Source of the DNA: an uncultured Clostridia bacterium
GTDB lineage: Bacteria > Bacillota > Clostridia > Oscillospirales > Ruminococcaceae
NCBI GenBank assembly: GCA_947166945.1
Contig: CAMVGH010000003.1
Coordinates: 1-64,000, forward strand
Length of the DNA stretch: 64,000 nt
Reading direction: 5' to 3'
The notes under the pieces are model-generated. The model was not told the DNA's origin and searched no databases. It saw nothing but the letters and a program-made list of their open reading frames with translations. Shown piece by piece: positions 7,923 through 16,172 of this stretch. Every line of letters begins with the position of its first letter. The first letter of the stretch is position 1. The position numbers were made by a program, and so were the translations under genes.

Positions 7923-8645
7923 TCATACATTTTCCAAACAGTACCTCTTCATCATTTCTTCATAGGATATGAGCTTACAAGGTTCCTGCGCCTCAACAAC
8001 ATCCATCTGATCGTACATACGGTTCTCATCAATAACATACTTGAGATTGAATATATTGCCGAAATTAAATCCAATATCAAGATAGGAGCTGTATTCTATC
8101 TTTCGGACAAGTTCAACAAACATCTTATGGTTTTTCACAGACATTATTCCACGACAATCCTGATTCCAGGGTTTCTCTATAAGAACCGGAAACGGAGTAT
8201 TTACAGATCTTTCTCCTTGAAGATTATGTATTGCATCATCCAGCATAACATCAACAGAGAAAAAGTCCTTTCTTGGAACAATAAAGATGTTATCAGGATT
8301 TATCCGCGGAAAGTCTTCTGATATCCTTCTTGTCCTTATACTACGGAATTTGCTGTCCAAACTGGATATAATTACTATCTCGTGACCCATATCAAGAAGC
8401 TTGTTAACACACTCGACCGCGCCTTCCATTAAAGGCTGGTACTCGTAGAATGCGGCAGTCTTGAAATAATTAAATCTTACATCAAATTCCCCGCCTGTTG
8501 CGTCGTAGGAAGTAAGCTCCCGTATATCAAGCAAGTCCCTTCCCTCGGCTCTTCTTTTCATATTCTCAAGATCAACCACATAACTATTGCACTTATAAAG
8601 CACATCATCACAGTCAAAACCTATTTTGAGCTTTCGCATACACAT
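7923..8645 (-). CDS. HAD-superfamily 5'(3')-deoxyribonucleotidase-like protein
   Basis: The N-terminal motif IGFDCDDVLY carries the two catalytic aspartates (residues 11 and 13) of the HAD fold. Motif II is in IVIISSLDSK and the acidic motif IV in VMLDDAIHNL. KPWNQ near residue 160 is typical of the NT5C 5'(3')-deoxyribonucleotidase group, which dephosphorylates deoxynucleotides. About 70 extra residues at the C-terminus are unassigned. GGAGG precedes the ATG. Such enzymes are frequent in large phages and plasmids that manage nucleotide pools. The promoter element lies 40 nt upstream. Confidence 0.7.
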   Translation of the reverse strand: MCMRKLKIGFDCDDVLYKCNSYVVDLENMKRRAEGRDLLDIRELTSYDATGGEFDVRFNYFKTAAFYEYQPLMEGAVECVNKLLDMGHEIVIISSLDSKFRSIRTRRISEDFPRINPDNIFIVPRKDFFSVDVMLDDAIHNLQGERSVNTPFPVLIEKPWNQDCRGIMSVKNHKMFVELVRKIEYSSYLDIGFNFGNIFNLKYVIDENRMYDQMDVVEAQEPCKLISYEEMMKRYCLENV

Positions 8646-8683
8646 ACTTATAACCTCCGTTCATCATATTATTGCTTGTAATC

Positions 8684-8696
8684 CTATTATGATAGC
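8684..8696 (-). promoter_or_regulatory. Shared promoter element (GCTATCATAATAG)
   Basis: Perfect core on the minus strand, 40 nt from the HAD gene, divergent from the copy at 8749. Confidence 0.7.
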
Positions 8697-8748
8697 GAAG
8701 AAATTACAAAATGTGTGTCAGTTGATGGCAGTTAGCCTCTGATATTTG

Positions 8749-8760
8749 TTATCATAATAT
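8749..8760 (+). promoter_or_regulatory. Shared promoter element (TTATCATAATAT)
   Basis: CATAAT ends 16 nt before the ATG at 8775. This leaves room only for a very short leader with GGTGAT as ribosome site, and is the tightest spacing among all copies. Confidence 0.7.
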
Positions 8761-8774
8761 GGTCGGTGATGAAA

Positions 8775-10073
8775 ATGGAAGGAAACAGTCTGGCTTTTAA
8801 CGAGCGGGTTCAAGGTTTTATTGCAGAATATGAAGCTGTTTTATTAGGCAGGAAAAGTCATTTGTCGTATTGGTATTGCTCCGGCATTCCTTTATATGAT
8901 GAAAAACTGGCTCTTGAAGTCATACGGTACGCCTTCGAAGAACTGCTCAAATGGACTCCGGAAATGATATATGAATGTAAGGATACAGCTTTGCTTGACA
9001 GGATGCGTCTGCATCAGATCTACAAAACCAAAATTATCCACGCAAAGGATCGTTATTGCACTTGTTTTCAGCTTATCGCGGCAAAACTGTATCCGTCAAA
9101 ATTTAAGATCGATACTGTCACTTCCGTTATAGAGATATATAAAAGAGTTCTGGACGGAGAGCTTGAAAGGCTTCCCAGAAATATCTTTAATACAGAAGAC
9201 GGAATAATGAAGCTCGGATACTGCGTAAGGTATATTCTGACAGAAAAAATAATGTATTCGTCTGTAAGAGAGCTTTACGACAGGTTCAGCTCAATAGGCA
9301 TTAACACAGAGCTTGATAGTTTCAAACTGCTGAAGATCTATCCTCTGTTTTTTGAAACTCCTGTTGATATGCTTCATTATTGCCTTCCTAAAAGCCTTCG
9401 AGATGATGAATATTATCAAAAATCGAAAAAGAAATATATTTCGATAAAACTCTCAATGGGTGCCAAGAGAATATACATCCGAGAATACAGAGCTTTTCTT
9501 TATTGCAAAACCGATATAGAACCGATGAGAGATGATGCCGGGAATTATAAGGTCGAACATATAAGATTGGTTTTTTATTATGTCATTAACACACTTTTGC
9601 CAAAGGATCCTATTATTGTTCAGGATGAATATGATTTTAATGACAGAAACACTCTTTATATGATCTTTACAAGAGACGATATAGACTTTATTCTTGACAA
9701 GTATCGCATTCTTGAAATGGTACGCGCGGTATCTGATAACTATGTTGATGCTGCTGATATGCTCTTATCGGGCGATGAACGTGATGAGGATTGCTACAGA
9801 TATGCGTCAAGGATATTCGAGACAAATCACAGAACAGACTATGTTCCTTTGCCAATGATAGTCCGGCAATACATTGCGGTTCTCAACAAACAAGGGAAAG
9901 CCTCCGATGTTATAAAAAACAAGGAAGACCTTGATACCTGTCTGTACTATTTGTCCCGTCATGTCCTTCCATATAATGAGAAGTATAAAGACAGACCATT
10001 ATCAGACCTGCTTAACGACAGTTCATTTGTCGAGAATTACTGTCTTAATGATGTAATCCACCATATTAGATAA
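8775..10073 (+). CDS. Hypothetical protein, 432 aa
   Basis: A large soluble, helix-rich protein with many Tyr and Arg residues and no motif I can assign. An earlier GTG (8766) and ATG (8769) are in frame, but the promoter element ends at 8760 and GGTGATG spans them, so the ATG at 8775 (MEGNSLAF) is the likely start. It is a single-gene unit that ends at a perfect hairpin shared with the convergent phosphatase gene. Confidence 0.65.
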   Translation: MEGNSLAFNERVQGFIAEYEAVLLGRKSHLSYWYCSGIPLYDEKLALEVIRYAFEELLKWTPEMIYECKDTALLDRMRLHQIYKTKIIHAKDRYCTCFQLIAAKLYPSKFKIDTVTSVIEIYKRVLDGELERLPRNIFNTEDGIMKLGYCVRYILTEKIMYSSVRELYDRFSSIGINTELDSFKLLKIYPLFFETPVDMLHYCLPKSLRDDEYYQKSKKKYISIKLSMGAKRIYIREYRAFLYCKTDIEPMRDDAGNYKVEHIRLVFYYVINTLLPKDPIIVQDEYDFNDRNTLYMIFTRDDIDFILDKYRILEMVRAVSDNYVDAADMLLSGDERDEDCYRYASRIFETNHRTDYVPLPMIVRQYIAVLNKQGKASDVIKNKEDLDTCLYYLSRHVLPYNEKYKDRPLSDLLNDSSFVENYCLNDVIHHIR

Positions 10074-10078
10074 TACAT

Positions 10079-10107
10079 ACGCGGAAGAATACTGTATTCT
10101 TCCGCGT
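10079..10107. terminator. Bidirectional terminator
   Basis: Perfect 13-bp stem (ACGCGGAAGAATA and its complement) with a 3-nt loop, followed by T-rich sequence, between convergent genes. Confidence 0.9.
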
Positions 10108-10110
10108 ATT

Positions 10111-10878
10111 TTATTTTACATAGATAACGGCAGCAGTCATATTATCGTTATATTCCAGCATTTTGGCTGCGTCGATAAGATTATCGGCGGCTGCACGGCA
10201 ATTGTCTGAGGCTATTACTATGTCAAGCATTGCTTCTTGCCGCACCGCGTAATGTATTCCGTCTGTTGTTAAGAGCAATATGTCATTCTGCTTTAATGTC
10301 GTGCTCATCACCTGTATTTCAGGTTCGAAAACATAACCGAGAGCGCTTGTCAATCTGTTCCGTTCGTGATGTGTGTAGTATTCCTCGGCTGTTATGCGGT
10401 TACGATCAAGTAATTCACGAGCTGCCGTATGGTCGGTAGTAAGCTGGCGTATGCCGGAAATCCCGCTTTTATTACGAATAAGGTATAATCGTGAGTTTCC
10501 GATATGAGCAAGAAACATTCTGCGTTCCGGAGTTAACAGGCAGCAAGTAAGAGTTGACCCTATTCCGGAATAAATCTCCTCGTTTGCTGTTTTAAATGCT
10601 CCAAGCACTTCGTTTGGGCAGCGTATTATTATTGGCAGTATCTGTTCGGCGTTCTCAAAAATCAAAGTCGGATCATCTTTATAAATACGCAATATTTCTT
10701 GGCAGATAAGCCTGCAAGATACCTGAGCAGGCTGTATTCCTGTTTCTCTGGATCCCATTCCGTCGGCAATAACTATAAACAAGCATTTATCAGACAGCTT
10801 GACCGCATCAACATAGTCTTCATTCAGCTTTCTCTTAAAGCCTGCGTCGGTACTTCCGGCATAGTAGTATTCAGCCAT
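10111..10878 (-). CDS. PP2C-family protein phosphatase
   Basis: A 255-aa metal-dependent Ser/Thr phosphatase. The expected motifs appear in order: KLNEDY (residue 17 on), the metal site IADGMGS near 38, GSTLT near 107, AHIGNSRLYL near 125, LTTDH, LTTDGI near 205 and DNMTAAVI at the C-terminus. Length equals a bare PP2C domain with no membrane part. It starts inside the end of the 80-aa gene upstream (8-nt overlap), so the two are co-translated. No kinase gene is in the window, so its substrate is unknown. PP2C enzymes often sit beside VWA and AAA+ genes, as here within 6 kb. Confidence 0.9.
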   Translation of the reverse strand: MAEYYYAGSTDAGFKRKLNEDYVDAVKLSDKCLFIVIADGMGSRETGIQPAQVSCRLICQEILRIYKDDPTLIFENAEQILPIIIRCPNEVLGAFKTANEEIYSGIGSTLTCCLLTPERRMFLAHIGNSRLYLIRNKSGISGIRQLTTDHTAARELLDRNRITAEEYYTHHERNRLTSALGYVFEPEIQVMSTTLKQNDILLLTTDGIHYAVRQEAMLDIVIASDNCRAAADNLIDAAKMLEYNDNMTAAVIYVK

Positions 10879-11113
10879 TGTTTTCTTCCTTCCTTGTTTT
10901 AAGCATAACTCTTGCTGCGTCTGGGCTTATCTCACGAAGTATGTCAGCTCCGGTAATATACATTACTGCGACAGTTGTAAGATACATTGAAAGCTTCCCA
11001 TGTGAAACGGCGCTGTCTTTGATCGAAGCCAAAAACGAATTTACCAGTTTTTGAGCTATTTCAACCTCTTTGCAGTCAAGTGTAATGCCTTTTCCTTTGA
11101 TTTTGATCTCCAT
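10871..11113 (-). CDS. Hypothetical protein, 80 aa, coupled to PP2C
   Basis: Start chosen at 11113 (MEIKIKGKG) because GAGGTGAATACT precedes it and because an upstream in-frame start at 11173 lies before the promoter element at 11149-11162. The protein has two short strands followed by helices (CKEVEIAQKLVNSFLASI) and a Lys-rich end. No family recognised. Its overlap with the phosphatase gene suggests a partner or regulator of that enzyme. Confidence 0.6.
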   Translation of the reverse strand: MEIKIKGKGITLDCKEVEIAQKLVNSFLASIKDSAVSHGKLSMYLTTVAVMYITGADILREISPDAARVMLKTRKEENNG

Positions 11114-11148
11114 AGTATTCACCTCGTCCTTTTCCTTTCGTTCTATAC

Positions 11149-11162
11149 CTATTATGATAGCC
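11149..11162 (-). promoter_or_regulatory. Shared promoter element (GGCTATCATAATAG)
   Basis: Perfect core preceded on the same strand by TGGCTGTTTT, the extended upstream half seen in a few copies. 37 nt from the 80-aa gene start. Confidence 0.7.
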
Positions 11163-11196
11163 AAAACAGCCATGCTTCCTTTTTCTGAACCTTCTT

Positions 11197-11208
11197 ACAA
11201 TCATAATA
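11197..11208 (+). promoter_or_regulatory. Shared promoter element, variant (ACAATCATAATA)
   Basis: Keeps ATCATAATA but lacks the GYT before it. It is divergent from 11149 and 121 nt before the amidoligase gene. A separate TTGACG about 19 nt before TATGAT (11223-11253) may be a second promoter. Confidence 0.45.
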
Positions 11209-11328
11209 TATATGCTACTGTTTTGACGAAGGGAGGATACTGTTTGTTATGATATAGTCAAATAATGTGTCGGAAAAGTATTTTTTTGAAGGAATCTGAA
11301 AACAACAGGAATTTGAAAGGAAAAAACT

Positions 11329-12438
11329 ATGTCTGAAATTAAACATTGTGACATTTGCGGGTGTGATCTGAAAGATAATAAAACGTTCGAATTTGACGGG
11401 GAATATCTATGTTCTGACTGTCTTGAGGAGCATACAAGCATCTGCGACAGCTGCGGAGACCGCATCTGGAATGATAATGACTGTGGAGATGAGAACACAT
11501 GCCTTTGCAAGTCATGCTTTGACGACTATTATGTCAGATGCACGGATTGTGATTGCGTAATCAATAACGACTATGCCTATTATCTTGATGAAGATGAAGA
11601 TTGCCCATACTGCCAACGCTGCTACAACCGACACCCGTGTTCCTTACACTACTACAGTTACAAGCCTACGCCGATCTTTTATGGAAATGATAAGAGATAT
11701 ATAGGAGTAGAGCTTGAAATAGACGGAGGCGGACAGGATTCCGAGAATGCTAAAAAAATTCTAAATGTTGTAAACACAAAGAATGAGCTGATATATACAA
11801 AAACAGACGGATCCCTTGATGACGGTATGGAGATCGTTACGCATCCAATGACACTTGATTACCACAGATTTGAAATGCCGTGGGGCGAACTATCCGATGA
11901 AGCTGTCACTTTAGGCTACTTAAGCCACAAAACATCAACCTGCGGGCTTCATTGCCATGTAAACAGGAACTCTTTCGGTGATGATATTGATGATCAGGAG
12001 GCGTGTATATCCCGCGTACTCTATTTTGTTGAGCATCACTGGGACGAACTGCTCAAATTCAGCCGAAGGTCAGAGTCACAGATCAACCGGTGGGCAGCGA
12101 GATACGGGTTTAAATCCACTCCAAAGGAAATAATGGACCACGCAAAGAAAAATGGAAACATCGGTAGATATGCCTGTGTTAATCTCACGAATACCGATAC
12201 AATCGAATTCAGAATGTTCCGTGGCACACTAAAGGTCAATACTATATTGGCTACACTGGAGCTTGTTGACCTGATATGCCAGAAAGCCGAAACAATGGAC
12301 GATGAACAGATGAAGGGATTGAGCTGGACTGATTTTGTCCTGGAAATATCCGAGAAAGACTATCCCGAGCTGATAACTTACCTGAAAGAACGGCGGATAT
12401 ATGTAAATGAACCTGTAAACAGTACTGAGGAAGTTTGA
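11329..12438 (+). CDS. Amidoligase-family protein with N-terminal zinc-ribbon array
   Basis: Residues 1-115 hold a dense set of Cys pairs (CDICGC, CSDC, CDSCG, CLCKSC, CTDCDC, CPYCQRC) resembling LIM-like or double zinc ribbons. Residues about 124-345 match the amidoligase family (COOH-NH2 ligases related to glutamine synthetase): YIGVELEID, TKTDGSLDDGMEIVTHPM, CGLHCHVN and EFRMFRGTL. These carry the metal and ATP-binding acidic, His and Arg residues. Family members are proposed to form amide or isopeptide bonds. The next gene, 14 nt downstream, is a class II glutamine amidotransferase, a partnership described for this family. AAAGG precedes the ATG. Confidence 0.85.
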   Translation: MSEIKHCDICGCDLKDNKTFEFDGEYLCSDCLEEHTSICDSCGDRIWNDNDCGDENTCLCKSCFDDYYVRCTDCDCVINNDYAYYLDEDEDCPYCQRCYNRHPCSLHYYSYKPTPIFYGNDKRYIGVELEIDGGGQDSENAKKILNVVNTKNELIYTKTDGSLDDGMEIVTHPMTLDYHRFEMPWGELSDEAVTLGYLSHKTSTCGLHCHVNRNSFGDDIDDQEACISRVLYFVEHHWDELLKFSRRSESQINRWAARYGFKSTPKEIMDHAKKNGNIGRYACVNLTNTDTIEFRMFRGTLKVNTILATLELVDLICQKAETMDDEQMKGLSWTDFVLEISEKDYPELITYLKERRIYVNEPVNSTEEV

Positions 12439-12451
12439 AAGGAGGAACGAT

Positions 12452-13393
12452 ATGTGTGCGGTATTCGGATTGATAGATTATGGTCATATTTTAACAGCAA
12501 GGGCAAAGGAAAAAATTCTGAAAGTCTTGTCGAAAGAATGCGAGATTAGAGGCACAGACGCGACCGGATTTGCGTATAATCATAATGATTGCATCAATAT
12601 TTATAAGCGCCCGCTGCCAGCTCACAAAATGAAGCTGCATCTCCCTGATAATGCAAATGTTATTATGGGTCATACAAGAATGACAACACAAGGTAATCAG
12701 AAACACAACTACAATAATCATCCGTTTTGGGGAGATCTCGGCGATTCATCATTTGCGTTGGCGCATAATGGAATTATCAGAAATGATGCCAAACTAAGAG
12801 CTGAAAGAGCGCTGCCTATGACAACTATAGAAACTGACAGCTATATAGCTGTGCAGCTGATAGAAAGCGCAGGAAAACTTGATTTCGATTCTCTGAAGAG
12901 TACAGCGGAAGACCTTGTTGGCTCTTTTGTGCTTACTTTGCTCGACAACAAGGATAATATGTATTTTGTTGTAGGTGATAACCCGCTTACTATATATGAT
13001 TTTCCTCAGTATGGCTTTTATCTTTATGCCAGCACTAAGAGCATTCTGGGAGACACGCTTAAAATAATAGGCTTATCAAAAGCCGAAAAGACAGAAGTCG
13101 GGGCTTCGATGGGTGATCTTATTAAAATCTCGCCGACCGGTGAAATAGAACGCTCCGAATTCCAATGCTTTGAAGACTTTGGCTATATGAGAGGCGCTTA
13201 TTGGTCGGATTGGTATTACGGCAATATGGATCTTGATGAATTAAAGGAATATGCTGATATTATGGGAATAGACCCGCTTTACATAGAAACACTCTATAAT
13301 AACGGGTATCCTCTCGAATGTATAGAAGAATTGCTTGAATATCCCGATGAACTGCTTATGGAAGCAGAGCTCATGATGGAAGGCTGCTATTGA
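12452..13393 (+). CDS. Class II glutamine amidotransferase
   Basis: Cys2 is the expected N-terminal nucleophile after Met removal (MCAVFG). RGTDATGF (near residue 33), GHTRMTTQG with a following NHPF, LAHNGIIRN and ETDSY match the glutaminase half of GlmS/PurF-type enzymes. No synthase or isomerase domain follows; instead the last 80 residues are acidic and helical. The enzyme should release ammonia from glutamine, probably for the amidoligase encoded just before it, or act as an amide hydrolase on its product. AAAGGAGG precedes the ATG. A terminator lies after the stop. Confidence 0.88.
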   Translation: MCAVFGLIDYGHILTARAKEKILKVLSKECEIRGTDATGFAYNHNDCINIYKRPLPAHKMKLHLPDNANVIMGHTRMTTQGNQKHNYNNHPFWGDLGDSSFALAHNGIIRNDAKLRAERALPMTTIETDSYIAVQLIESAGKLDFDSLKSTAEDLVGSFVLTLLDNKDNMYFVVGDNPLTIYDFPQYGFYLYASTKSILGDTLKIIGLSKAEKTEVGASMGDLIKISPTGEIERSEFQCFEDFGYMRGAYWSDWYYGNMDLDELKEYADIMGIDPLYIETLYNNGYPLECIEELLEYPDELLMEAELMMEGCY

Positions 13394-13427
13394 TCTGTAT
13401 CATAAATAAACAGTAATTGAACAAAAG

Positions 13428-13455
13428 AGAAAAGCCCGCAAGCGCGAGCTTTTCT
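13428..13455. terminator. Bidirectional terminator
   Basis: 12-bp stem with one mismatch (AGAAAAGC/GCTTTTCT arms) and a T-tract, between convergent genes. Confidence 0.8.
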
Positions 13456-13466
13456 TTTTTATGGGA

Positions 13467-16160
13467 TCATATTTCCTGTTTTACTATCTTCCTCAGCTTA
13501 GACGAAATGTTTAAGAACAGCTCTGAGAGATCATTTACCGTTAAGAGTCCATTACCGTATATCATTTTCAGAGATTCCGCAATACAAGAGCCTCCTATTG
13601 AAACGCCAAGAACAGTTGAGCTTCTCCGCGCTTCATTAACAGCAGATCGAGTATCGGCAATTCCAATACCATCCTCATCATATCTGAATGATGCCGGACA
13701 TCCATCGCTAATGACAATGAGTATCTTATTAGGCTCTTTTCTTTTTTTTAGGATATTGTAGGCATATCTGACAGAATAACCGTCAAAATTGTTTGAATGG
13801 TGTGATATTGTCAACAGGCTCAGACGAGTTTTCCTGTTATTGACCCACTTTAAATAATGATGATGAATAACATCATATCCGGTATCATTAACATACCCAT
13901 CGGCTGTAAATCCCATTACATAAAGGGGTATCTCTAATTTCTCAAACATTTCGGCAAGACCTACTGCGGCCAGCTTTGCATATTTATACCTAAAGTCCCA
14001 GCTCATAGAACCGCTTTCATCTATAAGGAGAAAAACGGCAAAATCAGACGCTTTGTGACGAACTACATTCTTATCGAACATTCTTGCGCTTACATTACCG
14101 GAATAATGACGCTCAATATTCAGCTTACCGCTTGTTCGGTGGCATTTCTCATCCGGATCGGTTCTGAACAATCTTTGGAAAGACTTCATACCGGTCTTTA
14201 TATACGGTCGCATTGCAGCAACGACCTCATCATATATTTCATACGAAGAATAAACATCTATATTTTGTTCTGTTTCTGATGTTACTGTATTATCAGCATC
14301 GTCAGAAACTACCCTGACATTCCTGTTCAGAACAGTAACATCCTCTATCTCGCCGCACTTTATATCAAGGTATTCGGGGACAGAATCGTCTTTAAGCTGC
14401 ACGCTCTCTTTATCAGACCTATGTATCAGTTCCTCAAGCTCATCAACTATTGAATCAAGCTCTTCGTCCGGCACTTTATAATCCTCTATACCATCGATCT
14501 CTAACTCATTTTCTTCATAATCCGGCATTGTTTCTGTAGGTGATGCTGCGAAATTGGAATTGATAGCATCATTATCCGACATGATTCCAGGTGAATTGCT
14601 ATCAGCAACTTCCTGTTCGATGTTGGGTGATCCACTTGCAGTATGTTCAGGCAGTCTGCTTGAGTTTTCAGAATTACAGTCCGAATTCTCCGGTTCATCA
14701 CAATTATCGGGTTCTTCTTTGTAATCGGGATCGGTAAAATCATCATCGGATGAGGTACTTTGTATAGGTGTCTCTGTTTGCCCTGTATCATCTGATTGTT
14801 CGGCATTATCTACATTTTCACTGTCAGAGGAGAAGTTTGGCGCATTTTCCGCATTATCATCGCTTATGTCATTGCTTTCGCTGTCATTCTCATCTTCATT
14901 ATCGTATTCCTGTCCCGCTTTTTCTTCGGATGTATTGTCCAAAACGGACTCACCGTTGATTTCGGACTCGTTCTCCTCATCGTTGTTTGAAAGATCGTTC
15001 TCAACATTGTCGGCTTGCTCCGATGCAGAGCTTTCCGCAGGAGCAGACGATTGGTTATACTCATTCGAGCCGTCATTTTCGGGCTCTTCGTTAATGGTAT
15101 TTTCTGCCGAACCATCTATTTCTTCGAGCTGTTCACTGTTTTCTTTATTATTGTCATCATCCTTTGTGTTTTCGGGCTCATCGGTACAGCTTTCGGTGTC
15201 TGTAGTACTGCCCGAACCGTCGGATCCTTCCTGCCCATCGCCGTCGGAAGCCTCATCTTCCTCAGAAGCGGCTTTTGAGCGTCCGGCGCTTTCTATTCGC
15301 TGGGTAGTTGAGCGCCTGTTGACAGAAGGAATGTTATCCTCGCTACAGTCAGAGGCTGATATTCCAACTATAATGATATTTCCTTCCGTACTGTGGTCTC
15401 CGCCTTTTAGTTTTTTGAGCTCATCGGTAACGATTGTAACGACGACCTTATTATTTTCCCACAAGGGCTTTAAGATCTCAGCTATCTGTATGCTCTTGCC
15501 TATGACCGTTCGGCAGTTTCGTTCCTCCACACATTCGTTATAAATCGGCAATATCTTCTTGAACAGTTCATTAGCCTCTTCCGAAATGAATTTTCCTTTT
15601 ATAAGCCCGCTGTCTCCATAATGTATCATAGCTCTTGTTATCTGCTGAAACGGACTGGGTAATTCCCCAAAAGGATCGGGAGTATCTATGCCGGGACTTC
15701 GTTTATACATTTCGCGTTTAGAAAAGGTAAGATCGGACATCTGCGTTATCTTTCCGTGCCTGTCATATTTATCTTCTGTATATATTCCACCGATATGTAC
15801 GGGCGCAAAGTTTTCAATGCGGGCATCCTCGACAATGTTGAAAATGTCCCTGTACACCATTGTTCTGATTACATCATTGCTTATCAGTACTTTCATTGCA
15901 TTGAAGTCCGTGAGGATCTGGTGCATTGTTTCATGCACCCAGATCCCCCTTACAAATTTCAGTTTCTCACCGAGAGGAAGATCGTCAATAAACGGATTGT
16001 CCACGGAGAGGTGGATCACATTATCTTCCGAAGTATATCCGATCTCGCCCTCGCTTCTCGGTATTTCAGTTATCCGTATCCTTCGTTTGAGAAGCATACG
16101 GGAGATACCGGACAGTTTACGGAATAAAGCACGTTTCATGCGTGCGGGTATCTTTGTCAT
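13467..16160 (-). CDS. HExxH metallopeptidase-like/VWA protein, CobT-like
   Basis: Residues 76-80 read HETMH, a zincin site, followed by TDF and NIVEDARIE (acidic ligand near 111), as in the peptidase-like N-terminal part of VWA proteins that work with MoxR ATPases. Residues about 270-560 are a very acidic, Ser/Asn/Asp-rich disordered linker. Residues about 707-895 are a von Willebrand A domain with a complete MIDAS (DESGS near 714, then a Thr/Ser loop and ISDGCPAS). The MoxR-type AAA+ gene lies 12 nt upstream in the same operon. By analogy with CobT/CobS and CoxE/CoxD, the pair may be a chelatase- or chaperone-like remodelling machine. The substrate is unknown. Confidence 0.85.
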   Translation of the reverse strand: MTKIPARMKRALFRKLSGISRMLLKRRIRITEIPRSEGEIGYTSEDNVIHLSVDNPFIDDLPLGEKLKFVRGIWVHETMHQILTDFNAMKVLISNDVIRTMVYRDIFNIVEDARIENFAPVHIGGIYTEDKYDRHGKITQMSDLTFSKREMYKRSPGIDTPDPFGELPSPFQQITRAMIHYGDSGLIKGKFISEEANELFKKILPIYNECVEERNCRTVIGKSIQIAEILKPLWENNKVVVTIVTDELKKLKGGDHSTEGNIIIVGISASDCSEDNIPSVNRRSTTQRIESAGRSKAASEEDEASDGDGQEGSDGSGSTTDTESCTDEPENTKDDDNNKENSEQLEEIDGSAENTINEEPENDGSNEYNQSSAPAESSASEQADNVENDLSNNDEENESEINGESVLDNTSEEKAGQEYDNEDENDSESNDISDDNAENAPNFSSDSENVDNAEQSDDTGQTETPIQSTSSDDDFTDPDYKEEPDNCDEPENSDCNSENSSRLPEHTASGSPNIEQEVADSNSPGIMSDNDAINSNFAASPTETMPDYEENELEIDGIEDYKVPDEELDSIVDELEELIHRSDKESVQLKDDSVPEYLDIKCGEIEDVTVLNRNVRVVSDDADNTVTSETEQNIDVYSSYEIYDEVVAAMRPYIKTGMKSFQRLFRTDPDEKCHRTSGKLNIERHYSGNVSARMFDKNVVRHKASDFAVFLLIDESGSMSWDFRYKYAKLAAVGLAEMFEKLEIPLYVMGFTADGYVNDTGYDVIHHHYLKWVNNRKTRLSLLTISHHSNNFDGYSVRYAYNILKKRKEPNKILIVISDGCPASFRYDEDGIGIADTRSAVNEARRSSTVLGVSIGGSCIAESLKMIYGNGLLTVNDLSELFLNISSKLRKIVKQEI

Positions 16161-16172
16161 ATAACCTCCTGA

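Noticed and set aside
14866..15543. Ser-rich 225-aa frame on the plus strand
   Set aside because: It is the mirror of the acidic low-complexity linker of the VWA gene; no ribosome site.
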